Shown piece after piece: positions 1 to 12,269 of a DNA stretch of 64,000 bases. Each line of letters starts with the position of its first letter. Position 1 is the first letter of the stretch. Position numbers and translations under genes: made by a program. Source of the DNA: Saccharothrix sp. GTDB lineage: Bacteria; Actinomycetota; Actinomycetes; Mycobacteriales; Pseudonocardiaceae. The notes beneath the pieces were generated by a model. That model was not told where the DNA came from, did not search any database, and worked only from the letters and a program-made list of their open reading frames with translations. Location of the stretch: contig NZ_JAPSLK010000009.1 in NCBI RefSeq assembly GCF_031180885.1, positions 119,474 through 183,473 of the forward strand, read 5' to 3'.

Positions 1-444
1 ACCCAACAAAATCGTCGTGTGGGCGTCGTGCCCACACGCGTGCGCGACTCCGTCCACTGTGGACGAGTACGGGGCGCCGGTGTTCTCGGTGACCGGGAGG
101 GCGTCGATGTCGGCGCGCAGGGCCACGCACCGCGGACCGCTGCCGACGTCGCACACCAGGCCGGTGCCGCCGGGCAGGACGCGGGGCTTGAGGCCGGCCG
201 ACCGGAGGACGTCCGAGATCAGCTCGGTGGTGGCGAACTCCTTGCGGGACAGTTCCGGGTGGGCGTGGATGTGGCGGCGCCAGGCCACCACCTCGGACGC
301 GTTGGCGGTCAGCCAGTCGTCCAGCCACGAGGGGCCGCGCCCCGCTCCCGGATCTTCCACAGGGGCAATGCTCACCCCGCGTTCCGTCAACAGCACCTCG
401 GAGCCCTCCTCACCCGACGGCAGGCGCGAGTCGAGGACCGTCAT
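1..444 (-). CDS. M20-family amidohydrolase, N-terminal part (AmiA1-like), cut by window edge
   Basis: Only the first 148 codons are in the window; the gene runs off the left edge. It is a zinc-dependent M20D amidohydrolase/carboxypeptidase of the hippurate-hydrolase type, expected to cleave N-acyl or N-aminoacyl amide bonds in the cytoplasm. Visible signatures are HIHAHPELS (residues 58-66), ALRADIDALPVTE (108-120) and the metal-binding AHACGHDAHTT (134-144). The ATG at 444 overlaps the TGA of the upstream amidohydrolase by 4 bp, so the two are translationally coupled. The first ~38 residues before SWLDDWL look unstructured, so a later start is possible. Order and strand match the mycobacterial amiB1-amiA1 pair next to deoD. 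Family assignment is firm; the substrate is unknown. Confidence 0.9.
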   Translation of the reverse strand, partial: MTVLDSRLPSGEEGSEVLLTERGVSIAPVEDPGAGRGPSWLDDWLTANASEVVAWRRHIHAHPELSRKEFATTELISDVLRSAGLKPRVLPGGTGLVCDVGSGPRCVALRADIDALPVTENTGAPYSSTVDGVAHACGHDAHTTILLG

Positions 445-1607
445 GCCGCACCACCCACGAGCCGGGCACGCTGCGCGTCGTCGGACGCGGCGGCGATGGT
501 TGTCCAGGCCAGGGCGAGTGCTCCGTCGAGCACGGCTCGGTCGGCCGAAGCCGAGGCACAGGCGGTCTCGAACTCGATTTGGTGGTTCACCGCGTCTCCG
601 CAGTCGATGGCGATGGTGGGGTGGATGGCCGGCAGCGCCCTGGTGATGTTGCCCATGTCGGTGCTGCCGATCTTGCGGCCGCGCTCTTCCTCCGCGCTGA
701 GCGGCGAGCGGCCGAGGGAGGTGACCGCGCGCCGGTAGGCGTCGGCCAGCCAGGGGTCCGGGGTGAGTTCGGCGTAGACCGGCGAGACCTTGACGACCTC
801 GTGGGTGCAGCCGGTGGCCAGGGCGCCCGCCTCGAAGCAGCGGTTGATGCGCTGCTCCAGGCGGTGCAGGGACTCGATGTCCTCCGCGCGCAGGTCGAAC
901 ATGGCCGACGTGCGGTCGGGGATGACGTTGGGGACGGTGCCGCCGCGCGTGACGATGCCGCTGACCATCTGGCCGGGCTCCAGGTGCTGGCGGGCCAGGC
1001 CGATGGCGACCTGGGCGACGGTGATCGCGTCGGCGGCGTTCACGCCCAGGTGGGGCGCGGCGGCGGCGTGCGACGGCTTGCCCGAGTAGTGGACCTCGAC
1101 GTCGGTGATGGCCAGCGACCGGGCGGCGATGGCCTCGTAGGGCGCGGGGTGGACCATCATCGACAGGGACACGTCGTCGAAGACGCCGCGTTCCAGCATG
1201 AGGACCTTGCCGCCGCCGACCTCCTCGGCGGGCGTTCCGATCACCCGGACGGTGAGGCCCAGTTCGTCGGCCACGTCCCGCAGCGCGAGGGCGGCCCCGG
1301 CGGACGCGGCGGCGATGACGTTGTGTCCGCAAGCATGTCCGACCTCGGGCAGCGCGTCGTACTCCGCGCACAGGCCCAGGACGAGGTCGCCGGAGCCGAA
1401 CGAGGCGGTGAACGCGGTCTCCAGATCGGCCACGCCGCGCTCGACCTCGAAGCCCTCGGCGGCCAGCAGGTCGGCCACCTTGGCCGCGCTGCGGTGCTCG
1501 GCGAAGGCCAACTCGGGCTCGGCGTGGATGCTGCGCGACAGTCCTACCAGCGCATTCGAGTACCGCTCGACGGCCGAGCGCGTTCTCACCTCGAAGTCGG
1601 TACCCAT
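441..1607 (-). CDS. M20-family amidohydrolase (AmiB1-like)
   Basis: Predicted 388-residue M20 peptidase/amidohydrolase, full length for the family. The HAEPELAF segment (residues 29-36), the metal-binding block AEYDALPEVGHACGHN (81-96) and the catalytic PAEEVGGGK (126-134) are present, followed by the dimerisation domain with GKPSHAAAAPHLGVNA. It likely hydrolyses small N-acylated or peptide-like substrates in the cytoplasm. I chose the ATG at 1607 because AGGATGG lies 6 nt upstream; the ATG at 1637 has no ribosome-binding site. The stop overlaps the start of the downstream paralogue (ATGA), giving a two-gene operon. The mycobacterial amiB1 gene has the same position relative to deoD. Confidence 0.92.
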   Translation of the reverse strand: MGTDFEVRTRSAVERYSNALVGLSRSIHAEPELAFAEHRSAAKVADLLAAEGFEVERGVADLETAFTASFGSGDLVLGLCAEYDALPEVGHACGHNVIAAASAGAALALRDVADELGLTVRVIGTPAEEVGGGKVLMLERGVFDDVSLSMMVHPAPYEAIAARSLAITDVEVHYSGKPSHAAAAPHLGVNAADAITVAQVAIGLARQHLEPGQMVSGIVTRGGTVPNVIPDRTSAMFDLRAEDIESLHRLEQRINRCFEAGALATGCTHEVVKVSPVYAELTPDPWLADAYRRAVTSLGRSPLSAEEERGRKIGSTDMGNITRALPAIHPTIAIDCGDAVNHQIEFETACASASADRAVLDGALALAWTTIAAASDDAQRARLVGGAA

Positions 1608-1768
1608 TTGCGTCCATCCTGCATCACGGTTCGACACGCCGTGCGCCGACGACGTTGATCAACGCCGGCCGGTCGCGCGGCTGCGCCAAGCGGTGCGCGA
1701 GTTTCGGTCAGACCGATCAAGTCCGCGCAGGCGCTCCTACGGCAGGAGACCATATAACGACCGCCGCG

Positions 1769-1783
1769 TCCCATCTAATGGGA
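1769..1783. promoter_or_regulatory. Candidate operator (TCCCAT-N3-ATGGGA) upstream of the amidohydrolase operon
   Basis: A 15-bp inverted repeat with 6-bp perfect arms and a 3-nt spacer lies about 160 bp upstream of the first amidohydrolase start. An AT-rich run (CATATAACG, read CGTTATATG on the minus strand) nearby could be the -10 region. The site resembles a short dimeric-repressor operator, but no regulator gene is adjacent. The 1608-1874 intergenic stretch holds nothing else I recognise. Confidence 0.35.
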
Positions 1784-1874
1784 TACAGCCCCACGCCGGC
1801 AGCCTGCGACCGGACCGCGACCCGACCCCCAGGCAGTCAGGTCCCGCGCCGTTCGGCGGCCGGACGACGAGCGG

Positions 1875-2159
1875 TCAGCCCTTCTTGGCCTTCCGCCACT
1901 TGTCCCACCGCTTCTTGTTACGCCAATAAACGAGGGCGAACAGGACCAGCGCGATACCACCGATCCACAACTTCCTGCGCGTCTCGGGGTTCACGCCGGT
2001 GTCCGGCTGCTGCGGCGCGTTGATGTCCGGCCCAGGTGAGACCGTGTCGGTCGGCTGGACGGCGGCGACGTGCACGTGGTCTGTGGCGTTCGCCACTCCC
2101 GTCACGGTGAAGGCGCCGGCCAGCACGAGGAGGCACACCGCGAGCACAGATCGCCACAT
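1875..2159 (-). CDS. Small membrane protein with signal sequence and C-terminal basic tail
   Basis: Predicted 94 residues. Residues 1-25 form a signal peptide or first membrane segment (LAVCLLVLAGAFTVTGVANA), 30-62 are a Pro/Thr/Asp-rich external linker, and 65-79 are a hydrophobic segment (IGGIALVLFALVYW). The last ~15 residues are strongly basic (RNKKRWDKWRKAKKG). The layout resembles a small exported protein with a C-terminal membrane anchor and cytoplasmic stop-transfer. No enzymatic domain is visible and I do not recognise the family. An in-frame GTG at 2165 is an alternative start; neither start has a strong ribosome-binding site. It lies just upstream of, and divergently spaced from, no obvious partner; meaB ends 3' of it on the same strand's far side. 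Confidence 0.65.
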   Translation of the reverse strand: MWRSVLAVCLLVLAGAFTVTGVANATDHVHVAAVQPTDTVSPGPDINAPQQPDTGVNPETRRKLWIGGIALVLFALVYWRNKKRWDKWRKAKKG

Positions 2160-2190
2160 GGTCACCAAGACTAGCCGATGGTTACCTCGG

Positions 2191-3204
2191 TCAGCGGTCG
2201 TCCAAACCGGTGCCTGTCTCACGCCCGGTGAACGCGGCAAGGATGCGTTCCGCGGCCAGGGTGGCCGTCAGCTCCCCGTCGCGCACCTGCCGCTCCAGCT
2301 CCGGCACCAGCGCCTTCACCGCCGGGTTCGTGCGCAGACCGGTCAGCAGCTGGTCGTTGACCATGGCCCACGTCCACTCGACCTGCTGGCGCCGGCGCCG
2401 CTCGGCCAGCTCTCCGGCGTCCCGCAGCGCGGCCTGGTGCTTGACGATCTGCTGCCAGACCGTGTCCAGCCCCGCCCCGGTGAGCCCGCTGCACGTCAGC
2501 ACCGGCGGGTTCCACACCGCGTCCGGCGCGCGCAGCAACCGCAGCGCGCCCGCCAGCTCCCGGGCCGCCTTGCGGGCGTCCTGCTCGAACGGCCCGTCCG
2601 CCTTGTTCACCGCGATCACGTCGGCCAGCTCCAGCACGCCCTTCTTGATGCCCTGGAGCTGGTCGCCGGTGCGCGCGAGGGTCAGGAACAGCGAGCAGTC
2701 GGTCATGTTGGCCACGGCCACCTCGGACTGGCCCACGCCGACCGTCTCCACCAGGACCACGTCGAACCCGGCCGCCTCGACCAGCACGATCGTCTCGCGG
2801 GTCGCCTTGGCGACGCCGCCGAGCGTCCCGGAGGTCGGGGACGGCCGGATGAACGCCGCCGGGTCCACCGCCAGCCGCGCCATGCGGGTCTTGTCGCCCA
2901 GGATCGACCCGCCGGTCCGGGTGGACGACGGGTCCACCGCCAGCACCGCGACCCGGTGGCCCTGCTCGGTCAGCATCGACCCGAACGCGTCGATGAACGT
3001 CGACTTGCCCACGCCAGGCACGCCCGTGATGCCGATCCGGTGCGCGCCGCCGGAGTGCGGCAGCAGCTCCACCAGCAGCTCCTGCGCGAGCCGCCGGTGG
3101 TCCGCGCGGGTCGACTCGACCAGCGTGATGGCCCGCGCGAGCGTGCTCCGGTCGCCTGCGAGCACGCCCTTCGCGTACTCGCCGACGTCGGGCGTCCTAG
3201 GCAT
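2191..3204 (-). CDS. meaB: Methylmalonyl-CoA mutase-associated GTPase MeaB (ArgK family)
   Basis: Predicted 337-residue G3E-type GTPase that chaperones methylmalonyl-CoA mutase: it gates adenosylcobalamin loading and protects or reactivates the mutase. The P-loop GVPGVGKST is at residues 61-69, the [19 protein letters not shown] block typical of MeaB follows, and the base-specificity motif appears as VNKAD. The Glu in the ETVGVGQSE segment is also typical. The ATG at 3204 overlaps the end of mutB by 8 bp, so mutA-mutB-meaB form one coupled operon with the usual partner order. Length is normal for the family. Confidence 0.96.
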   Translation of the reverse strand: MPRTPDVGEYAKGVLAGDRSTLARAITLVESTRADHRRLAQELLVELLPHSGGAHRIGITGVPGVGKSTFIDAFGSMLTEQGHRVAVLAVDPSSTRTGGSILGDKTRMARLAVDPAAFIRPSPTSGTLGGVAKATRETIVLVEAAGFDVVLVETVGVGQSEVAVANMTDCSLFLTLARTGDQLQGIKKGVLELADVIAVNKADGPFEQDARKAARELAGALRLLRAPDAVWNPPVLTCSGLTGAGLDTVWQQIVKHQAALRDAGELAERRRRQQVEWTWAMVNDQLLTGLRTNPAVKALVPELERQVRDGELTATLAAERILAAFTGRETGTGLDDR

Positions 3205-5364
3205 GCCCGAGCTGCGCGGACAGCTTCTTCAGCAGGTCACCGGCCGCGTCGGCGATGACCGTGCCGGGCGGGAAGATCGCCGCCGCGCCCGCCGCGCGCA
3301 GGTCGTCGAAGTCCTGCGGCGGGATGACGCCGCCGACCACGATCATGATGTCCTCGCGGCCCAGCTCGGCCAGCGCCGAGCGCAGCGCGGGCACCAGCGT
3401 GAGGTGCCCGGCGGCCAGCGAGGACACGCCGACGATGTGGACGTCCGCCTCGACGGCCTGGCGGGCGACCTCGTCCGGCGTCTGGAACAGCGGGCCGACG
3501 TCCACGTCGAAGCCGAGGTCGGCGAACGCGGTCGCGATCACCTTCTGGCCCCGGTCGTGGCCGTCCTGGCCCATCTTGGCGACCAGGATGCGCGGGCGGC
3601 GGCCTTCGGCCTCCGCGAACTCGTCGACCACCCGCCGGGTCGCGTCGACGTTGGACACCGAACCGACCTCCTCCCGGTAGACGCCGGTGATCGTGCGGAT
3701 CTGCGCCGAGTGCCGGCCCCACACCTTGCCCAGGGCCTCGGAGATCTCGCCGACGGTGGCCTTGGCGCGGGCCGCGTCGACGGCCAGCTCCAGCAGGTTG
3801 CCGTCACCCGAAGCCGCGTAGGTCAGGGCGTCGAGCGCACTGTCCACAGCGGACTGGTCGCGTTCTTCCCGCAGGCGCTGGAGCTTCGCCAGCTGCTGGG
3901 CGCGCACGCCGGCGTTGTCGACCTTGAGCACCTCGATCTGCTCGTCGAACTCCACCTGGTACTTGTTCACGCCGATCACCGGCTGGCGGCCGGAGTCGAT
4001 GCGGGCCTGGGTGCGGGCCGCGGCCTCCTCGATGCGCAGCTTCGGGATGCCCGCGTCGATCGCCTGCGCCATGCCGCCCGCGGCCTCGACCTCGGTGATG
4101 TGCGCCCACGCGCGGTGCGCGAGGTCGTGGGTCAGGCGCTCGACGAACGCGCTGCCGCCCCACGGGTCGATCACCCGGGTGGTGCCGGACTCCTGCTGGA
4201 GCAGCAGCTGGGTGTTGCGGGCGATGCGCGCGGAGAAGTCCGTCGGCAGGGCCAGCGCCTCGTCCAGCGCGTTGGTGTGCAGGGACTGGGTGTGGCCCTG
4301 GGTGGCGGCCATCGCCTCCACGCACGTGCGGGCCACGTTGTTGAACACGTCCTGCGCGGTCAGCGACCAGCCCGAGGTCTGGCAGTGCGTGCGCAGGCTC
4401 AGCGACTTCGGCGACTTCGGGTCGAAACCCTTGACCAGCTTCGCCCACAGCAGGCGGGCGGCCCGCATCTTGGCCACTTCCATGAAGAAGTTCATGCCGA
4501 TGGCCCAGAAGAACGACAGGCGCGGGGCGAACGCGTCGATGTCCAGACCCGCGTCCCGGCCCGCCCGCAGGTACTCGACACCGTCCGCGAGCGTGTAGGC
4601 CAGCTCCAGGTCGGCCGTCGCGCCGGCCTCCTGCATGTGGTAGCCGGAGATGGAGATGGAGTTGAACTTCGGCATGTTCCGCGAGGTGAACGCGAAGATG
4701 TCCGAGATGATCCGCATCGACGGCTGCGGCGGGTAGATGTAGGTGTTGCGGACCATGAACTCCTTGAGGATGTCGTTCTGGATGGTCCCCGCGAGCTGGT
4801 CCGGCGTCACCCCCTGCTCCTCCGCCGCCACGACGTAGAGCGCGAGCACCGGCAGCACCGCGCCGTTCATCGTCATGGACACCGACATCTTGTCCAGCGG
4901 GATGCCGTCGAAGAGCTGGCGCATGTCGTAGATCGAGTCGATCGCCACGCCCGCCATGCCGACGTCGCCGGCCACGCGCGGGTGGTCGGAGTCGTAGCCG
5001 CGGTGGGTGGCCAGGTCGAACGCGACCGACAGGCCCTTCTGGCCGGCCGCGAGGTTGCGGCGGTAGAAGGCGTTGGACTCCTCGGCCGTGGAGAAGCCCG
5101 CGTACTGGCGGATGGTCCACGGCTGGTTGACGTACATCGTCGGGTACGGGCCGCGCAGGAACGGCGCGATGCCCGGGTAGGTGGCGAGGAAGTCCAGGCC
5201 CTCGGTGTCGGCGGCGGTGTAGACGGGCTTGACGCCGATGCCCTCGGGCGTCTCCCACACCAGCGCGTCCGGGCCCTTGCCGGTGGTCTGGTGCAGCGCC
5301 TCCTGCCACTGCTCGGCGGTGGCCGCGGTCGGCTCGCCCAGCTCGACGTCGGCGAAGTTCGGGA

Positions 5365-5368
<4 letters not shown>
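3197..5368 (-). CDS. mutB: Methylmalonyl-CoA mutase large (alpha) subunit
   Basis: Predicted 723 residues, normal for MutB. It interconverts (R)-methylmalonyl-CoA and succinyl-CoA with adenosylcobalamin, linking propionate, branched-chain amino-acid and odd-chain fatty-acid breakdown to the TCA cycle or supplying methylmalonyl-CoA. The substrate-binding TIM barrel starts with [27 protein letters not shown]. The C-terminal B12 domain has the DxHxxG motif ([10 protein letters not shown]) that supplies the lower cobalt ligand. The ATG at 5368 overlaps the mutA stop (ATGA). Upstream in-frame sequence to 7075 is read-through of another frame of mutA and is not part of the protein. Confidence 0.97.
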
Positions 5369-7137
<1,769 letters not shown>

Positions 7138-7247
7138 GCTCCGCAGTGTTACTCAGCAGTAGTTCGGCGGCTATGTGAGGTTCACCGCCGTGACCGATGC
7201 AGTCGTGTCTACCAGTGCCTCCTTGAGCCTGTCTTGCGCGGTGAACA

Positions 7248-8894
7248 ATGTGCTTCGTGGAAACCGAGCGCCTGATCGCCGGCCGCTACCGCCTGCACCA
7301 CGTCCTGGGCCGCGGCTCCATGGGCACCGTGTGGGCCGCGCACGACGAGGTGCTGCGCCGGGACGTCGCGGTGAAGGAGGTCCTGGTGCCGCCGGGCACC
7401 CCGGAGACCGAGGCGGAGTTGCTGCGGGAACGCACACTGCGGGAGGCGCGCTCGGTCGCGCAATTGGCTCACCCGAACGTGGTGACGCTTTATGACGTTC
7501 AGCAGGTCGACGGCGACCCGTACGTGGTGATGGAACTGGTGCCGTCGGAATCGCTGGCGGATGTGGTGCGGCGGCGGGGTCCGCTTTCGGCGGTTCAGGG
7601 TGCCGTGGTCGCCGATGCGGTGGCTGCGGCTTTGGAGGCCGCGCACCGGGCGGGGATCACGCACCGGGACGTGAAGCCGGGCAACGTGCTGGTGGCCGAC
7701 GACGGGCGGGTGAAGCTCACCGACTTCGGCATCGCGCGCAACGTCGCCGAGGCCACCTTGACCAGTCGTGGGATCACCCTGGGGACGCCGGCGTTCATCG
7801 CGCCGGAGGTGGCGGCCGGGGGTGCCGTGTCGCCGGCGGCGGACCAGTGGTCGTTGGGTGCTTCGCTGTTCGCGGCGATGACCGGGCAGCAGCCGTACGA
7901 GGGCGCGAACGTGCTGCAGACCATCAACCAGGTGGTGCACGGGGAGGTCCCGTCGGCGGCGGTGTGCGGTGAGTTGGCGCCCGTGGTGGCGGGTTTGATG
8001 ACCAAGGACCCGGCGGCGCGGATGCCGTTGTCCGAGGTCCGCCGCTTCGTGCGGCCGTTGCTGCCGGAGCCGGGCACCGACGTGTTCCCGGCGTCGGACG
8101 AAACCCGCCCGGTGGTGGAGATCGTCCGCCCGCCGGTGGTGAAGACCCCGGTGCCCGGCGACACCCCGTTGGCCGCCGACCCCGGGCCCCTGCCGTTCAC
8201 CCACACCCTGCCGAGGCCGTCGCCGTTCTGGGTGGTGGGGGTGTTCGCGGTGGTGTTGTTCCTGGTCGGGGGCAGTGCGGGGTTCGCGATCACGCGGACC
8301 CTGGCCGGCGCGTCGCTGCTGCCGCCGCCGGAGGTGCCGGGGCCGTCGCTGCCGGCGATCTCGTCGACGGTGTCGCTGCGGCCCACCACCGCGTCGGCGG
8401 CGACGGCGAAGGGCGAGCAGGGGGCGGAGTTCACGATCGAGGTCGGGGCGGACTGGACGAGTTTCCTGGAGCAGCGCACGAACAGGGGGCTGGTGCCGAG
8501 CACGGTCGTGCACCTGGTGGCACCGACCGGGGTTTACGAGGTGAGTGTCCAGCGGTTCCCGGACTTCTACCCGCGGCGGAAGATCGAGAACTACCTGGAG
8601 CTGGTGCGGTCGCGGTGGGGGGAGGACATGTACTTCGGCGAGGTGATCGAACAGGCGGAGCCGTTGCCGGTCGGGGGGCCGGAGCCGGCGGTGCAGTTCA
8701 GCTACCGGACGGTGGAGCGGGCGACCGTGCCCGGGGGGCGGGAGGAGCCGTTGCGGCGGTCCCGGTACTCGCGGGTGTTGCCGCGGGGGACGGACCTGTG
8801 GGTGGTGGAGGTCGTGTTCCCGACGGAGCAGGAGGAGACGGGCCGGGACACCCTGTTCAACCCGATCGCCCAAACCTTCACCGTGACCTCCTGA
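7248..8894 (+). CDS. Transmembrane serine/threonine protein kinase (PknB-type) with extracellular sensor domain
   Basis: Predicted 548 residues. Residues 10-270 form a Hanks-type kinase: Gly-rich loop GRGSMGTVW (21-29), Lys in VAVKE (43), catalytic loop HRDVKPGNV (139-147), DFG (159-161), and a Thr/Ser-rich activation loop ending [10 protein letters not shown] Pro-rich juxtamembrane linker leads to one transmembrane helix (about 327-349). The external part of ~190 residues includes a Pro/Ser/Thr stretch and a compact domain (about 405-548) lacking the PASTA repeats of PknB. It probably phosphorylates cytoplasmic proteins in response to an envelope signal. An in-frame GTG at 7257 is an alternative start. 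The gene stands alone; the external domain's ligand is unknown. Confidence 0.93.
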   Translation: MCFVETERLIAGRYRLHHVLGRGSMGTVWAAHDEVLRRDVAVKEVLVPPGTPETEAELLRERTLREARSVAQLAHPNVVTLYDVQQVDGDPYVVMELVPSESLADVVRRRGPLSAVQGAVVADAVAAALEAAHRAGITHRDVKPGNVLVADDGRVKLTDFGIARNVAEATLTSRGITLGTPAFIAPEVAAGGAVSPAADQWSLGASLFAAMTGQQPYEGANVLQTINQVVHGEVPSAAVCGELAPVVAGLMTKDPAARMPLSEVRRFVRPLLPEPGTDVFPASDETRPVVEIVRPPVVKTPVPGDTPLAADPGPLPFTHTLPRPSPFWVVGVFAVVLFLVGGSAGFAITRTLAGASLLPPPEVPGPSLPAISSTVSLRPTTASAATAKGEQGAEFTIEVGADWTSFLEQRTNRGLVPSTVVHLVAPTGVYEVSVQRFPDFYPRRKIENYLELVRSRWGEDMYFGEVIEQAEPLPVGGPEPAVQFSYRTVERATVPGGREEPLRRSRYSRVLPRGTDLWVVEVVFPTEQEETGRDTLFNPIAQTFTVTS

Positions 8895-9001
8895 CCCACG
8901 CCACCCCACCCCCACTCACACACCACCACCCACCAGCCACACCCCACACCCACACAACACCGCCCACCGCACGCCACCCGCCCAGCGCCACCCACCCCAC
9001 A

Positions 9002-9140
9002 CCGCCCACCCCACACCGCCCACTCAGCACCGCCCACTCAGCACCGCCCACTCAGCACCGCCCACTCAGCACCGCCCACTCAGCACCGCCCACCCCACAC
9101 CGCCCACCCCACACCGCCCACCCCACACCGCCCGCTCAGC
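9002..9140. repeat. Tandem 14-bp repeat (CCGCCCACTCAGCA and variants)
   Basis: About ten head-to-tail 14-bp units. The central copies read CCGCCCACTCAGCA and the flanking copies CCGCCCACCCCACA. The array sits in the kinase-deoD intergenic region and does not encode a plausible protein. Confidence 0.85.
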
Positions 9141-9201
9141 GCCCCCGCCCTACGCCCCCCGCCCAACGCCCCCCGCCGGCGGGTTGAACACGTTCGTGCA
9201 G

Positions 9202-9234
9202 CTAAAATTTTCAGTTGACTGAAGTAAAATTTTC
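9202..9234 (-). promoter_or_regulatory. AT-rich paired element A (GAAAATTTTA-N12-GAAAATTTTA)
   Basis: On the minus strand GAAAATTTTA occurs twice as a direct repeat, starts 22 bp apart (two helical turns), in DNA otherwise near 80% GC. The inner TTCAGTTGACTGAA is itself a palindrome. A closely related element with the same spacing lies in the promoter of the cupin gene at 49054-49086. It looks like a regulator-binding site or promoter, but no gene starts immediately beside this copy. Confidence 0.5.
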
Positions 9235-9480
9235 TGCCCTCCAGGCCAACCCACACCCAGCCATCCCGCCGCCCAACCCAGACACCGCTGGCCCGCCGCG
9301 CACGCCGCCGAGCCTCGCCCGCCTCCGCCACCCGCGCAGCCCGCCCACCAACCCGCCGCCCGCCGGCCCGACCCCGCCGGCCACCCGGCGCCGCGCGCCC
9401 AGCCAGCGCCGCTTCCGAACCCGCCACGCACCGGCCACAGCGCCGCCAGCCGACCCGCCGCCCGCCGCCCGCCCAACCCA

Positions 9481-9570
9481 GCCAGCCAACCCGCCGCCCA
9501 GCCCAGCCCAGCCAGCCAACCCGCCGCCCAGCCCAGCCCAGCCAGCCAACCCGCCGCCCAGCCCAGCCAG
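9481..9570. repeat. Three perfect 30-bp tandem repeats
   Basis: Three identical 30-bp units, each beginning GCCAGCCAACCCGCCGCCCA, occupy 9481-9510, 9511-9540 and 9541-9570. The surrounding CCAGCC-rich DNA looks like decayed copies. Non-coding. Confidence 0.85.
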
Positions 9571-9840
9571 CCACCCGCCAGCCGCCAGCCGAGCCCTGCC
9601 AGCCCGGCCGCACCCGCCACCCGGCGCCGCCCGCCGACCCGCCGCCCGCCAGCCCAGCGCCGCCAGCCGGCCCAGCCACACCCCGCCCAAGCCCCATGGT
9701 GTCGTTGCCCAACCCGCCGCACATGTCATCGCTGCGAGCGGACGAAGCCATCGTCGCCCTCCGATCAGCCCCCTCCCCGGTCCAGCCGGGTGCGCGGGTG
9801 TGTGGCGGCAGGTGCTGTGGCGGGCTATTAGGCTCGCGGC

Positions 9841-10656
9841 GTGACCGCCATCAGTGAAGACCTCACCGGAGACAGCGCCCTGGAGCAGCACGCCGCCGCC
9901 GTGCTCGCCGAGAGGACCGGGGTGGCTCGGCACGACATCGCCGTCGTGCTCGGGTCCGGGTGGCGGCCGGCCGCCGACCTCATCGGCGAGCCCGCCGCCG
10001 AGGTGCCCATGGGTGACCTGCCCGGGTTCGAGAAGCCGACCGCGTTCGGGCACGGCGGCACGGTCCGCTCCGTGCCGGTCGGTGAGAAGAACGTCCTCGT
10101 CCTCCTCGGGCGCACGCACGGCTACGAGGGCAAGGGCGTCGGCAAGGTCGTCCACGGCGTGCGCACCGCCGCCGCGGCCGGTGTCCGGTCGGTCATCCTC
10201 ACCAACGCCGCCGGCGGGTTGCGGGAGGGCATGTTCGTCGGGCAGCCCGTGCTGATCAGCGACCACCTCAACCTGACCGCCGCGTCACCGCTGGTCGGGG
10301 CCCGGTTCGTGGACCTCACCGACCTCTACTCCGCCCGCCTGCGGGACATCGCCCGCGAGATCGACCCCTCGCTGGAAGAGGGCGTCTACGCGGGCCTGCC
10401 GGGTCCGCACTTCGAGACGCCGGCCGAGATCCGGATGCTGCGCACGCTCGGGGCCGACCTGGTCGGCATGTCCACCGTCCTGGAGGCCATCGCCGCGCGG
10501 GCCGAGGGCGTGGAGGTGTTCGGGTTGTCGCTGGTGACGAACCTCGCCGCGGGCATCACCGGCGAGCCGCTGAACCACGAGGAAGTGCTGGAGGCCGGCG
10601 CCGCCGCCGCCAGCCGGATGGGCACGCTGCTGCGCGAGCTGGTGGCCCACGCATGA
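9841..10656 (+). CDS. deoD: Purine nucleoside phosphorylase (trimeric PNP-I type)
   Basis: Predicted 271 residues, the length of trimeric PNPs (DeoD/PunA of mycobacteria). It phosphorolyses inosine and guanosine and their deoxy forms to base plus (deoxy)ribose-1-phosphate in the cytoplasm. Family motifs are VVLGSGW (phosphate loop), [20 protein letters not shown] and the purine/ribose-pocket [17 protein letters not shown]. The start is a GTG preceded by a TAGGCT-like -10 only a few nt away, suggesting a near-leaderless transcript. Its stop overlaps the pmmB start (ATGA). It works with add, upp and the phosphomutase in nucleoside salvage. Confidence 0.96.
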   Translation: MTAISEDLTGDSALEQHAAAVLAERTGVARHDIAVVLGSGWRPAADLIGEPAAEVPMGDLPGFEKPTAFGHGGTVRSVPVGEKNVLVLLGRTHGYEGKGVGKVVHGVRTAAAAGVRSVILTNAAGGLREGMFVGQPVLISDHLNLTAASPLVGARFVDLTDLYSARLRDIAREIDPSLEEGVYAGLPGPHFETPAEIRMLRTLGADLVGMSTVLEAIAARAEGVEVFGLSLVTNLAAGITGEPLNHEEVLEAGAAAASRMGTLLRELVAHA

Positions 10657-12269
10657 CGCTGACCCCGGCGCTGCGCGACGCCGCGTTCCGGTGGATCGCC
10701 GACGACCCCTCCCCCGACACGCGCGCCGAACTCCAGGGCGTGCTGGCGCGGGCGATGGGCGGCGAGCCGGGCGCGGTCGAGGACCTGGCCGACCGGATGG
10801 CCGGGACGCTCACGTTCGGCACGGCCGGTCTGCGCGGACCCGTGCGGGCCGGGTCGAACGGGATGAACCGGGCGGTGGTGATCCGGACCACGGCCGGGCT
10901 CGCCGCCTGGCTGCGGGCGAAGGGGCACGACGGCACGGTGTTCGTCGGCCGGGACGCCCGCCACGGGTCGGAGGAGTTCGCCGAGGCCGCGGCGGGTGTG
11001 CTGGCGGGCGCCGGGTTCACGGTGCGGGTGCTGCCCGGGCCGCTGCCGACGCCGGTGCTGGCGTTCCTGGTGCGCAAGCACGGCGCGGTCGCCGGGGTGC
11101 AGATCACCGCCTCGCACAACCCGCCCGCGGACAACGGCTACAAGCTCTACCTCGCCGGCGGCGGCCAGATCGTGCCGCCCGCCGACCGCGAGATCGAGGC
11201 CGCGATCGCGGCGGTGCCGGCGGCCGTGTCGGTGCCGTTGTCGAAGGACTACCTGCCGGTCTCGGACGCGGACGTCGACGAGTACCTGGAGCGGGTCGCG
11301 TCGCTGCCGCGCGGCACGGCCCGGGACGTCAAGGTCGTGCTGACCCCGATGCACGGCGTGGGCGGGCAGTTCGCCGTGGAGGCCCTGCGCCGCGCCGGGT
11401 TCACCGACGTGCGGGTGGTGCGGTCGCAGGCCGTGCCGGACCCGGACTTCCCGACCGTCGCGTTCCCCAACCCCGAGGAGCCGGGCGCGGCGGACGAGCT
11501 GCTCAAGCTCGCCGCCGAGGAGGACGCGGACCTGGCCGTCGCGCTGGACCCGGACGCCGACCGGTGTGCCCTGGGCGTGCGGGAGCGGGACGGGTCGTGG
11601 CGGATGCTGCGCGGCGACGAGACCGGCGTCCTGCTCGGCTCCCTCGTCCTGTCCACTGTGGACACCCCGGATCCCTTGGTGGCCACGACGATCGTGTCCT
11701 CGTCCCTGCTCAAGTCGATCGCGGCCTCGTACGGCGCGCGGTACGCGGAGACGTTGACCGGCTTCAAGTGGCTGGTGCGCGCGGGCGAAGGGCTGGTGTT
11801 CGCGTACGAGGAGGCGCTGGGCAACTGCGTCGACCCGCAGTACGTCAACGACAAGGACGGCATCTCGGCGGCCGTGCTGGCGTGCGACCTCGCGGCGGGG
11901 CTGAAGTCGTCCGGGCGGACCCTGTTGGACGCGCTGGACCAGCTCGCGCTCGACCACGGCCTGCACCTGACCGACCAGGTGTCGTTGCGGTTCACCGACC
12001 TGAGCCGGATCGGCGCGCTGATGGCCCGTTTGCGCGCGAACCCGCCCGAGGGTTTCGCGTTCGAGGACCTGCTGCCGGACGCCGATGTCGTGCGGCTGAC
12101 CGCCGAGGGCGTGCGGGTGGTCGTGCGGCCGTCCGGCACGGAGCCGAAGCTGAAGGCCTACCTGGAGGTCGTCGAACCGGTGTCCGGCGACTTGGCCGCG
12201 GCACGGGCGCGCGGTGCGGACCGCTTGGCCGAGTTGCGCGCCCGGGTCTCGGAACTGCTCACACCATAA
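10653..12269 (+). CDS. pmmB: Phosphohexo/phosphopentomutase (PmmB-like, alpha-D-phosphohexomutase family)
   Basis: Predicted 538 residues. All four family motifs are present: the phosphoserine loop [14 protein letters not shown], metal-binding DPDADR, the sugar-binding block RGDETG, and the phosphate-binding [14 protein letters not shown]. The early GTAGLRGP is typical of the long PGM2/PmmB branch. It interconverts sugar-1- and sugar-6- (or 5-) phosphates. Next to deoD, the likely role is converting the (deoxy)ribose-1-phosphate released by PNP to the 5-phosphate, which is an inference. Translation is coupled to deoD by a 4-bp overlap. It converges with the small membrane gene at 12259 by 11 bp. 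Confidence 0.93.
   Translation: MTLTPALRDAAFRWIADDPSPDTRAELQGVLARAMGGEPGAVEDLADRMAGTLTFGTAGLRGPVRAGSNGMNRAVVIRTTAGLAAWLRAKGHDGTVFVGRDARHGSEEFAEAAAGVLAGAGFTVRVLPGPLPTPVLAFLVRKHGAVAGVQITASHNPPADNGYKLYLAGGGQIVPPADREIEAAIAAVPAAVSVPLSKDYLPVSDADVDEYLERVASLPRGTARDVKVVLTPMHGVGGQFAVEALRRAGFTDVRVVRSQAVPDPDFPTVAFPNPEEPGAADELLKLAAEEDADLAVALDPDADRCALGVRERDGSWRMLRGDETGVLLGSLVLSTVDTPDPLVATTIVSSSLLKSIAASYGARYAETLTGFKWLVRAGEGLVFAYEEALGNCVDPQYVNDKDGISAAVLACDLAAGLKSSGRTLLDALDQLALDHGLHLTDQVSLRFTDLSRIGALMARLRANPPEGFAFEDLLPDADVVRLTAEGVRVVVRPSGTEPKLKAYLEVVEPVSGDLAAARARGADRLAELRARVSELLTP

Larger units (their letters stand above)
8895..9840. other. 946-bp gene-free, repeat-rich interval
   Basis: No convincing gene. 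The stretch is Pro-codon-like low-complexity DNA (runs of CCGCCCA and CCAGCC) open in several frames on both strands. It contains two tandem-repeat blocks (9002-9140 and 9481-9570) and one sharply AT-rich element (9202-9234). The deoD promoter must lie near the right end: TATTAGGCTCGCGGC, just before the GTG at 9841, carries a TAGGCT -10-like hexamer. Confidence 0.6.

Noticed and set aside
7138..7247. Cobalamin riboswitch upstream of mutA
   Set aside because: The interval is only ~110 bp and no B12-box-like sequence is visible.
9080..10266. Gly/Trp-rich minus-strand and Pro-rich plus-strand open frames between the kinase and deoD genes
   Set aside because: They arise from tandem-repeat DNA and overlap deoD in reverse; no start signal or domain supports them.
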